From an uncultured Burkholderiales bacterium (GTDB lineage Bacteria > Pseudomonadota > Gammaproteobacteria > Burkholderiales > Burkholderiaceae_C): a DNA stretch of 6,223 nucleotides. Both the position numbers and the translations under genes were made by a program. The notes under the pieces were generated by a model. That model was given only the letters and a program-made list of their open reading frames with translations, had not been told where the DNA came from and ran no database searches. The DNA lies in assembly GCA_903856995.1 (NCBI GenBank), contig CAIODK010000313.1, forward strand, positions 1 through 6,223. Direction: 5' to 3'. Positions 1-4,452 of this stretch are shown in pieces. How positions within the stretch are numbered: the first letter of the stretch is position 1; every line of letters begins with the position of its first letter.

Positions 1-150
1 ATACGCAGCATCGGGGACGCTGGCTCGAACACCTGCCCCCGCTTGCACGCGCACGGTATGGCCTTGCGACATTAGCTTTTTAGCCGTATCGGGCGTGACG
101 GCCACGCGGGTCTCACCCGTCGTGGTTTCGGCGGGAACACCAATCAACAT
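1..150 (-). CDS. pntA: NAD(P) transhydrogenase subunit alpha, N-terminal fragment
   Basis: This is the first 50 codons of a minus-strand gene cut by the left window edge. The translation starts MLIGVPAETTTGETRVAVTP and continues with a hydrophobic strand and a glycine-rich turn (QAGAG, residues 36-40). That matches the start of PntA (E. coli MRIGIPRE...NETRVAATP...ESGAG). PntA is the NAD(H)-binding domain I of the proton-translocating transhydrogenase, which exchanges hydride between NADH and NADP+ at the inner membrane. An AGGAGA ribosome site lies about five bases before the ATG and fixes the start. Alanine dehydrogenase shares this N-terminal fold and is the main alternative, but the GETRVAVTPDT run reads more like PntA. 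The nucleotide-binding part and any pntB partner lie outside the window, so it cannot be said whether alpha is one chain or split into PntAA/PntAB. It diverges from nudJ. Confidence 0.85.
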   Translation of the reverse strand, partial: MLIGVPAETTTGETRVAVTPDTAKKLMSQGHTVRVQAGAGVRASVPDAAY

Positions 151-252
151 GCGCTTCTCCTCGAGTCAGTATTGGTTATTGTCAGAGCAAAGCAAGGTTA
201 CACGACTTTAGATGCCGAGCAGAGACGGATTAACCCGAAAGATAATGGCCGA
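151..252. promoter_or_regulatory. Divergent pntA / nudJ intergenic region
   Basis: These 102 bases separate two divergent start codons, so promoters for both genes should lie here. On the minus strand a possible -10 AATACT (168-173) has a TTGCTT 16 bases upstream, but it would leave a leader of only about ten bases before pntA. On the plus strand TTGTCA (179-184) resembles a -35, but no good -10 sits at the right distance. I therefore claim the region, not specific boxes. I see no strong inverted repeat or riboswitch-like structure. Confidence 0.4.
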
Positions 253-753
253 ATGAATAAACGTTGGAAGCCCAGTGTCACCGTCGCAGCCATCATCGAA
301 CGCGATGGTCGTTATCTGCTGATTGAAGAACACACGCCCGAAGGTTTGCGCCTGAACAACCCGGCCGGCCACTTGGACCCTGGCGAGTCTCCCGAGGACG
401 GGTGCGCGCGGGAGGCATTGGAAGAAACCACGCACACCTTCCAGCCGCGCGACTTAGTCGGCATCTACATCTCACGCCTGCAACGCCCTGCCCGTGAGGG
501 CCGCGCGGCCGAAGACGTCACCTACTTGCGTCTGGCCTTTTGCGGCGAGTTGGGCGAGTCAGTGCCAGGGGCCATGCTCGACAAAGGCATCGTGCGCACG
601 CTGTGGATGACACCTGATGAGGTCCGCGCCAACGCACACCGCCTGCGCAGCCCTCTGGTCCTGCGTTGTTTGGAAGACCACTTGGCGGGACAGCGCTTCC
701 CCATGGGCCTGATCTACACCGACCCCAGCGTGCTGAACCCCGCAAAGGGATAA
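253..753 (+). CDS. nudJ: NudJ-type Nudix phosphatase (NTP/NDP and HMP-PP hydrolase)
   Basis: The 166-residue protein is a single Nudix domain. The Nudix box spans residues 39-61: G39, E45, R53-E54 and E57-E58 are the expected metal/catalytic positions, but the usual glycine after EET is T60. Similarity to E. coli NudJ (YmfB) extends beyond the box: KPxVTVA near the start, NxPAGHL before the box, LRSPLV at 131-136 and a GQRFP turn at 146-150. E. coli NudJ hydrolyses nucleoside di- and triphosphates and the thiamin precursor HMP-PP; this activity is inferred by homology. The start is the ATG at 253, giving the MNKRWKPSVTVAAII opening expected for the family. An in-frame TTG at 172 would add 27 residues unlike the family and has no ribosome site. 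The ribosome site for 253 is itself weak (GAAAG about ten bases upstream). The stop is seven bases before mnmA, the same neighbour as in E. coli. Confidence 0.88.
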   Translation: MNKRWKPSVTVAAIIERDGRYLLIEEHTPEGLRLNNPAGHLDPGESPEDGCAREALEETTHTFQPRDLVGIYISRLQRPAREGRAAEDVTYLRLAFCGELGESVPGAMLDKGIVRTLWMTPDEVRANAHRLRSPLVLRCLEDHLAGQRFPMGLIYTDPSVLNPAKG

Positions 754-760
754 TTACCGC

Positions 761-1888
761 ATGGCAAATAACAAACGTGTGGTGGTGGGCTTGAGCGGCG
801 GGGTTGACTCCGCCGTCAGCGCCTACCTGTTGAAACAACAAGGCTACGACGTCGTCGGCATCTTCATGAAAAACTGGGAAGACGATGACGACAGCGAATA
901 CTGCTCGTCCAACATCGACTTCGTCGACGCCGCCGCAGTGGCCGACGTGATTGGCATTGAGATTGAACACGTCAACTTTGCCGCCGAATACAAAGACCGC
1001 GTGTTTGCCGAGTTCTTGCGCGAATACCAGGGCGGCCGCACGCCCAACCCCGACATTTTGTGCAACGCCGAAATCAAGTTCAAAGCGTTCTTAGACCACG
1101 CCATGCGCCTTGGCGCTGAAAAAATTGCGACTGGCCACTATTGCCGCGTGCGCGAAATAGACGGCGAGTTTCAACTACTCAAAGGCTTGGACCCGAGCAA
1201 AGACCAAAGTTACTTTTTGCACCGCTTGAACCAAACGCAACTGTCTAAAACCTTGTTCCCCGTGGGCGAGCTGCACAAAACCGAAGTGCGCCGTATTGCG
1301 GACGAAATTGGTTTGCCCAACGCCAAGAAAAAAGACTCCACCGGCATTTGCTTTATTGGCGAACGCCCTTTCCGCGAATTTTTAAACCGCTACATCGCCA
1401 ACGAGCCAGGCCCCATCAAAGACGACCGTGGCCGCAAAATTGGCACGCATGTGGGCTTGAGTTTTTACACACTGGGTCAACGCCAAGGCTTAGGCATTGG
1501 GGGCCTCAAAGAAAAAGGCGCACAACGCGGCAGTGGCGAACACCAACCGTGGTTTGTGGCCCGCAAAGACTTGGCCACCAATACTTTGTACGCGGTGCAA
1601 GGCCACGACCACCCTTGGTTGCTTTACGGATCGTTGCATGCCGATGACCTGATCTGGTGTGCCCCGCACGCGCCAGCGCTGGGCCGTTACGCCGCCAAAA
1701 CGCGCTATCGCCAGGCCGATGCACCGTGTACGTTGAGCTACAACGACAAAGGCGAGCTGGTGCTCGCCTTTGATGATCCTCAGTGGGCCGTCACTCCTGG
1801 CCAATCGGCTGTGTTGTATGACGGCGAAGTGTGTTTGGGCGGCGGGGTCATTGCCAGCGCTGCAGCGCCGAACGCAACCCCTGCCTAG
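761..1888 (+). CDS. mnmA: tRNA-specific 2-thiouridylase MnmA
   Basis: The 375-residue protein matches MnmA (TrmU), which thiolates C2 of the wobble uridine U34 in tRNA(Lys), tRNA(Glu) and tRNA(Gln), using ATP and sulfur relayed from IscS through the Tus proteins. The ATP pyrophosphatase loop SGGVDS is at residues 12-17. The two catalytic cysteines are present: C101 in NPDILCN and C197 in STGICFIG. Other family landmarks are TGHYCR (124-129), DQSYFL (148-153), the LGQRQGLGIGG strand-loop (238-248) and the C-terminal barrel with AVTPGQSAVLYDG (343-355). Length is close to E. coli MnmA, so the gene looks intact. The last ten or so residues form a loose Ala/Pro tail. AAGGGA overlapping the end of nudJ, about ten bases before the ATG, serves as ribosome site and supports co-transcription. 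Its stop lies two bases from that of the convergent small gene, with no terminator between them. Confidence 0.97.
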   Translation: MANNKRVVVGLSGGVDSAVSAYLLKQQGYDVVGIFMKNWEDDDDSEYCSSNIDFVDAAAVADVIGIEIEHVNFAAEYKDRVFAEFLREYQGGRTPNPDILCNAEIKFKAFLDHAMRLGAEKIATGHYCRVREIDGEFQLLKGLDPSKDQSYFLHRLNQTQLSKTLFPVGELHKTEVRRIADEIGLPNAKKKDSTGICFIGERPFREFLNRYIANEPGPIKDDRGRKIGTHVGLSFYTLGQRQGLGIGGLKEKGAQRGSGEHQPWFVARKDLATNTLYAVQGHDHPWLLYGSLHADDLIWCAPHAPALGRYAAKTRYRQADAPCTLSYNDKGELVLAFDDPQWAVTPGQSAVLYDGEVCLGGGVIASAAAPNATPA

Positions 1889-1890
1889 TC

Positions 1891-2133
1891 TTACTTGACA
1901 CCGGCAGTTGCGGGTGCCGCAGCGTCCACTTTATGAGTGGCCCCAGCCTTCACAACAGCCTTCTTTTCTTTCACCACTTTTTTAGTCTCGGACTTGGCGG
2001 CAGGAGCGGCTTCAGCTTTAGCAGTCACAGCCGGCGCGGCAGTTGCAGGTGTTGCCACGGGTGCAACCGGTGTGGTTGCGAACGCGGCAGCAGAAAAAGC
2101 ACCAACGATCAATGAGGCAATCAGCTTGTTCAT
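1891..2133 (-). CDS. Small exported Ala/Lys/Pro-rich protein of unknown function
   Basis: I do not recognise a named family. The 80-residue product begins with a clear Sec signal peptide: K3, a hydrophobic stretch at 4-18 and an AFA cleavage motif at 17-19. The mature part would be about 61 residues of low complexity: a T/P/A/V-rich stretch to about residue 38, then a basic segment at 47-68 (KSETKKVVKEKKAVVK and onward), then an Ala-rich tail. It has no cysteine or aromatic residue, so it is probably disordered and periplasmic. Small Ala/Lys-rich exported proteins such as Asr-type acid-shock proteins look similar in composition, but that is not evidence of homology. The start is set by AAGGA eight bases before the ATG at 2133; the frame stays open to an ATG at 2202, but that version would bury the signal peptide. 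It converges on mnmA with a two-base gap, and its upstream region carries two inverted repeats. Confidence 0.78.
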   Translation of the reverse strand: MNKLIASLIVGAFSAAAFATTPVAPVATPATAAPAVTAKAEAAPAAKSETKKVVKEKKAVVKAGATHKVDAAAPATAGVK

Positions 2134-2141
2134 ACAAAGTT

Positions 2142-2146
2142 TCCTT
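2142..2146 (-). promoter_or_regulatory. Ribosome binding site deciding the small-protein start
   Basis: On the minus strand this reads AAGGA, within AAAAGGAAAC, eight bases before the ATG at 2133. It places the start at the beginning of the signal peptide rather than at the in-frame ATG 69 bases further upstream. Confidence 0.75.
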
Positions 2147-2160
2147 TTAGGTTTTTGAAC

Positions 2161-2178
2161 AACTCCAATATCGGAGTT
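2161..2178. repeat. Inverted repeat in the leader of the small exported-protein gene
   Basis: AACTCC (2161-2166) and GGAGTT (2173-2178) are perfect 6-bp arms around six bases. If the small gene is transcribed from the promoter proposed at 2219-2247, this is a stem-loop in its 5' leader, ending about 27 bases before the start codon. No T run follows on either strand, so it is not an intrinsic terminator. It could be an mRNA-stabilising hairpin, a regulatory RNA structure or a protein-binding dyad; the sequence does not decide. Confidence 0.5.
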
Positions 2179-2206
2179 ATCAAACAACGGGGGGCAAGGC
2201 ATCGCT

Positions 2207-2244
2207 GTTGACGCAAATATTTAATTATTTAGGTCAACTTTTTT
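2207..2244 (+). terminator. 32-bp AT-cored dyad followed by T6: possible terminator or operator
   Basis: The dyad is centred between 2222 and 2223. GTTGAC (2207-2212) mirrors GTCAAC (2233-2238), and AAATA (2215-2219) mirrors TATTT (2226-2230), with TTAA at the centre. Only three position pairs break the symmetry. On the plus strand it is followed at once by TTTTTT (2239-2244), the layout of an intrinsic terminator, which could stop read-through from mnmA some 320 bases upstream. The stem is AT-rich with a 2x2 internal loop, so it would be weak. On the minus strand the dyad covers the likely -10 of the small exported-protein gene, so an operator is equally plausible. Confidence 0.4.
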
Positions 2245-2247
2245 CAC
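2219..2247 (-). promoter_or_regulatory. Candidate promoter of the small exported-protein gene
   Basis: Read on the minus strand, GTGAAA (2247-2242) and TTAAAT (2224-2219) stand 17 bases apart, each matching four of six positions of the sigma-70 consensus. The region is the most AT-rich of the window. Transcription would begin near 2212 and give a leader of about 80 bases containing the 2161-2178 hairpin. The -10 box lies inside the 32-bp dyad. Several other A/T hexamers could serve instead, for example AATAAT at 2229-2224, though that one lacks a recognisable -35. Confidence 0.3.
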
Positions 2248-2304
2248 GCACACCTCGTTAAGCGCCCCGCCTCAAAACCCAACATATGCCTCTAGACTGT
2301 GCCC

Positions 2305-2340
2305 ATGAACCACCGCCACCTTGACCCATCACATGCTTAA
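2305..2340 (+). other. 11-codon upstream ORF overlapping the 68-residue gene
   Basis: An ATG at 2305 opens an 11-residue frame (MNHRHLDPSHA) whose TAA at 2338-2340 overlaps the ATG of the next gene in ATGCTTAA. Such an overlap allows translational coupling. A -10-like TAGACT (2293-2298) six bases before this ATG would even give a leaderless transcript. Neither has a Shine-Dalgarno sequence. It may be chance, or the true start of the next gene followed by a frameshift. Confidence 0.2.
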
Positions 2341-2539
2341 TTGGGGTTACTTTATTGCACGCTTGTTGAGCGCCATTGGCTCGTGGCTAGACGCTAGCAA
2401 TTTGCGCAACCGCGTCTACAAACTCGAGCAAGAGAACGAAATCATGCGCGTTGCGCTGGACGACATTCAGCGCATGGACGCCGAGGGGCGCATTGGCTGG
2501 ATTGCGCAAGAGACTTTGCACAACGTCAGAAGATACTGA
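2333..2539 (+). CDS. Small coiled-coil protein of unknown function
   Basis: I do not recognise this 68-residue protein. Residues 3-19 are hydrophobic and amphipathic (NWGYFIARLLSAIGSWL). Residues 24-45 form a regular heptad with L24, V28, L31, N35, M38, L42 and I45 at the a/d positions. That is a leucine-zipper pattern with an Asn in a core a position, typical of parallel dimers. The end (RIGWIAQETLHNVRRY) looks like another short helix. It may be a small dimer, perhaps membrane-touching; no enzymatic motif is visible. The ATG at 2333 lacks a clear ribosome site; an in-frame TTG at 2321 is the other candidate. Support for a real gene is the structured heptad, codon use like its neighbours, and a strong terminator 16 bases after the stop. 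Confidence 0.6.
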   Translation: MLNWGYFIARLLSAIGSWLDASNLRNRVYKLEQENEIMRVALDDIQRMDAEGRIGWIAQETLHNVRRY

Positions 2540-2555
2540 ACTCAGACACGGACGT

Positions 2556-2592
2556 AAAAAAACCGACTGGCTCGCACCCGTCGGTTTTTTTT
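2556..2592. terminator. Bidirectional intrinsic terminator between the coiled-coil gene and ssb
   Basis: ACCGAC (2562-2567) pairs with GTCGGT (2580-2585). The stem continues after one T/C mismatch with GG/CC (2569-2570 with 2577-2578) around a six-base loop CTCGCA. Seven A (2556-2562) precede it and eight T (2585-2592) follow, so both strands have a stem plus U tract. It ends the plus-strand small gene (stop at 2539) and the minus-strand ssb gene (stop at 2609). Confidence 0.92.
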
Positions 2593-2608
2593 GGTCTATG
2601 TCCGCTGA

Positions 2609-3109
2609 TCAGAACGGGATATCGTCGTCCATGTCATCAAACCCACCCTTGGCAGGCGCAGGTGCCGCAGGGCGTTGCGCTGCGGGTGCAGCGGCGCGAG
2701 GTGCAGCAGCGGCTGGGCGGCTATAGCCACCGCCGCCTTCTTCGCCACCACCGCTCGGTGCGCCCATGCCTTCACGGCCGCCCAAGAGTTGCAGCTCGGT
2801 GGCAATGATGTCCACGGTGTTTTTTTCCACGCCTGTGGTTTTGTCGGTGTAGACGCCGTATTTCAAACGGCCTTCCACGTAGATGGGGCGGCCTTTTTTG
2901 ACGTATTCGCCTGCGATCTCGGCCAATCGGTCATAAAAGGTGACGCGGTGCCACTGTGTGTCTTCAATCATCTCGCCGCTGTTTTTGTCTTTGCGGCGGC
3001 TTGATGTGGCCACGCTCACGTTGGCCACGGCTTGACCGCTGGGCAGGTAGCGCACTTCGGGGTCGCGGCCGCAGTTGCCGACGAGGATGACTTTGTTAAC
3101 GGATGCCAT
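2609..3109 (-). CDS. ssb: Single-stranded DNA-binding protein SSB
   Basis: The 166-residue protein is a standard bacterial SSB, which coats single-stranded DNA as a homotetramer in replication, recombination and repair. Residues 1-110 are the OB fold: SVNKVILVGNCGRDPEVRY at the start, the conserved TQWHRV segment with W53 (equivalent to E. coli W54), and IYVEGRLKYGVY at 76-87. F60 of E. coli corresponds to Y59, a conservative change. Residues 111-155 are the flexible linker, Gly-rich then Ala/Pro-rich. The tail ends in DDDIPF, the acidic tip that recruits partner proteins, so the C-terminus is intact. GGAGGAA seven bases before the ATG is a strong ribosome site. It lies 27 bases after the transporter stop and may share its transcript; the short gap leaves little room for a separate promoter except inside the transporter gene. 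A strong terminator follows. Confidence 0.97.
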   Translation of the reverse strand: MASVNKVILVGNCGRDPEVRYLPSGQAVANVSVATSSRRKDKNSGEMIEDTQWHRVTFYDRLAEIAGEYVKKGRPIYVEGRLKYGVYTDKTTGVEKNTVDIIATELQLLGGREGMGAPSGGGEEGGGGYSRPAAAAPRAAAPAAQRPAAPAPAKGGFDDMDDDIPF

Positions 3110-3136
3110 GGGTAAATTCCTCCAGATAGGGGCTAA

Positions 3137-4324
3137 TTATGGGGTCTTTGCAGAATGCGCTGGGCGCTTGGGCGCAACCATTGGCCAAGCTACCACCAGC
3201 CACAGCACCATGAGTGCCGCGCAAGTTAAAAACAGGCCTTGTGTGCCGTAGCTTTTGACGAGTTGCCCACCCATCACGCCACCGGCAAAAAAGCCCAAAG
3301 ATTGGAGGGTGTTGTACACACCCATGGCCGCGCCACGCGAGGACGCCGGCGCAATGCGAGACACCAAGCTGGGCTGCGTCGCCTCCAACACGTTGAAGCC
3401 ACAAAAAAACGCAAACAACAACCAAGCCAAGCTGGTGACGCTGGGTGCGCCTGACGACACCCACAGCAGCGCCACTTGCACCAAGGAAATCAAACCAATC
3501 GCGGTCAAAAACACAGCGCGCAAATAACCGCGGCGCTCGAGCGGAAACACACCGCCCATCACCACAAACGAGCCCAACACAGCTGGCAAATAAATTTGCC
3601 AGTGGTCATCCTTGCCCAAACCAGCTTGCACCAAGAACGCAGGAATCGCCACCCACATGGCCAGCTGCACCGCGTGCAACACAAACACACCAATGTTCAG
3701 GCGGAGCAACGCGGGGCTAGACAGCACTTGGCGCAGGCCGCCACGAGCGGCATCTTTGTGCACCATGGGCTCGGCAGGCACGCCCCACACCACCACGGCC
3801 GTTCCCAGCAGTGCCAGCACCGCCGTTAAAACAAACAAGCCCGACAAACCAATGTGCGCCGCAATCACGGGCGACACCACCAGCGACAAAGCAAACATCA
3901 GCCCAATGCTGGCGCCCACCAGCGCCATGGCTTTGGTGCGCACGCTATCGCGGGTCAAGTCGGCCAACAAGGCCGTGACGGCGGCTGACACCGCCCCTGC
4001 GCCTTGCAAGGCGCGACCGGCCAGCAAACCCATCAAGGTATCCGCGCTGCCCGCCAGCAAACTGCCCAGTGCAAACACCAGCAGGCCAAAAATAATCACG
4101 CGCTTGCGGCCCAAGCGGTCAGACGCCATGCCAAACGGGATTTGCAAAATGCCTTGCGTCAAGCCATAAATGCCCATGGCCAAGCCAATCAGCGCAGGGT
4201 CATCCCCGCCAGGGTACTTACGGGCTTCCAGCGCAAACACAGGCAGCACCAAGAACAAGCCCAACATGCGCAGGGCAAAGATAGACGCAAGCGAGCCACT
4301 GGCGCGCAGCTCGGTGCGTGTCAT
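3137..4324 (-). CDS. YajR-like major facilitator superfamily transporter
   Basis: The 395-residue protein (from the ATG at 4324) is an MFS transporter with about twelve membrane helices: six to residue 181, a loop at 183-207, and six more at 210-383. It resembles E. coli YajR closely in the N half: a SIFALRMLGLFLVLPV first helix, LIGLAMGIYGLTQ, motif A as SDRLGRK (68-74), GRALQGAGAVSAAV (103-116) and DLTRDSVRTKAMA (122-134). The C half keeps EATQPSL and GAAMGVYNTLQSLG. It stops soon after helix 12, so it lacks the ferredoxin-like YAM domain that E. coli YajR carries. The substrate is unknown; a proton-driven exporter is the usual guess. The start is uncertain: GTG at 4372 and TTG at 4402 are in frame, and none has a good ribosome site. 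I prefer 4324 because helix 1 then begins about twelve residues in. It leads into ssb and diverges from uvrA. Confidence 0.88.
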   Translation of the reverse strand: MTRTELRASGSLASIFALRMLGLFLVLPVFALEARKYPGGDDPALIGLAMGIYGLTQGILQIPFGMASDRLGRKRVIIFGLLVFALGSLLAGSADTLMGLLAGRALQGAGAVSAAVTALLADLTRDSVRTKAMALVGASIGLMFALSLVVSPVIAAHIGLSGLFVLTAVLALLGTAVVVWGVPAEPMVHKDAARGGLRQVLSSPALLRLNIGVFVLHAVQLAMWVAIPAFLVQAGLGKDDHWQIYLPAVLGSFVVMGGVFPLERRGYLRAVFLTAIGLISLVQVALLWVSSGAPSVTSLAWLLFAFFCGFNVLEATQPSLVSRIAPASSRGAAMGVYNTLQSLGFFAGGVMGGQLVKSYGTQGLFLTCAALMVLWLVVAWPMVAPKRPAHSAKTP

Positions 4325-4395
4325 GGTGGGGCTATCGTCCAGCGTGGGGTTGGGGGTAAGGTTGATCGTCACAGCCTGCCATTGTCCTGCATTCC

Positions 4396-4424
4396 TAGCC
4401 AAAGACAGCCGCCGCCACTATCAT
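4396..4424 (+). promoter_or_regulatory. Candidate uvrA promoter
   Basis: TAGCCA (4396-4401) and TATCAT (4419-4424) lie 17 bases apart and match four of six and five of six sigma-70 positions. Transcription would start near 4431 and give a leader of about 22 bases to the GTG at 4453. No CTGT-N8-ACAG LexA box is visible from 4325 to 4453. The -10 sits in the centre of the inverted repeat at 4412-4429. Confidence 0.45.
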
Positions 4425-4429
4425 GGCGG
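4412..4429. repeat. Inverted repeat over the uvrA -10 region
   Basis: CCGCCA (4412-4417) and TGGCGG (4424-4429) are perfect 6-bp arms around CTATCA. The spacer plus the first base of the right arm contains the TATCAT -10 candidate. The position suits an operator that would affect uvrA and perhaps the divergent transporter-ssb pair. No T run follows, so a terminator is unlikely. Confidence 0.4.
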
Positions 4430-4452
4430 GTTGCCCTTAATTTGACTGACCC

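Noticed and set aside
172..252. TTG start that would lengthen NudJ by 27 residues
   Set aside because: The extra residues do not resemble the family, there is no ribosome site, and the ATG at 253 gives the expected N-terminus. The stretch is better read as the divergent promoter region.
1902..1919. CGGCA-N8-TGCCG inverted repeat near the end of mnmA
   Set aside because: Only five base pairs with a long loop, no T run on either strand, and it lies inside the coding part of the small Ala-rich protein where such repeats arise from repetitive codons.
1903..2051. Two near-identical 14-base copies of GGCAGTTGC(G/A)GGTG
   Set aside because: Both encode Ala/Pro/Thr low-complexity segments of the small exported protein; no further copies or mobile-element traits were seen.
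1937..2158. Plus-strand frame of 73 codons opposite the small exported-protein gene
   Set aside because: It is the antisense shadow of an Ala-rich gene; the minus-strand frame has the ribosome site and signal peptide.
2189..2194. Run of six G in the small-gene leader
   Set aside because: A single G run cannot form a quadruplex by itself and no partner runs are nearby.
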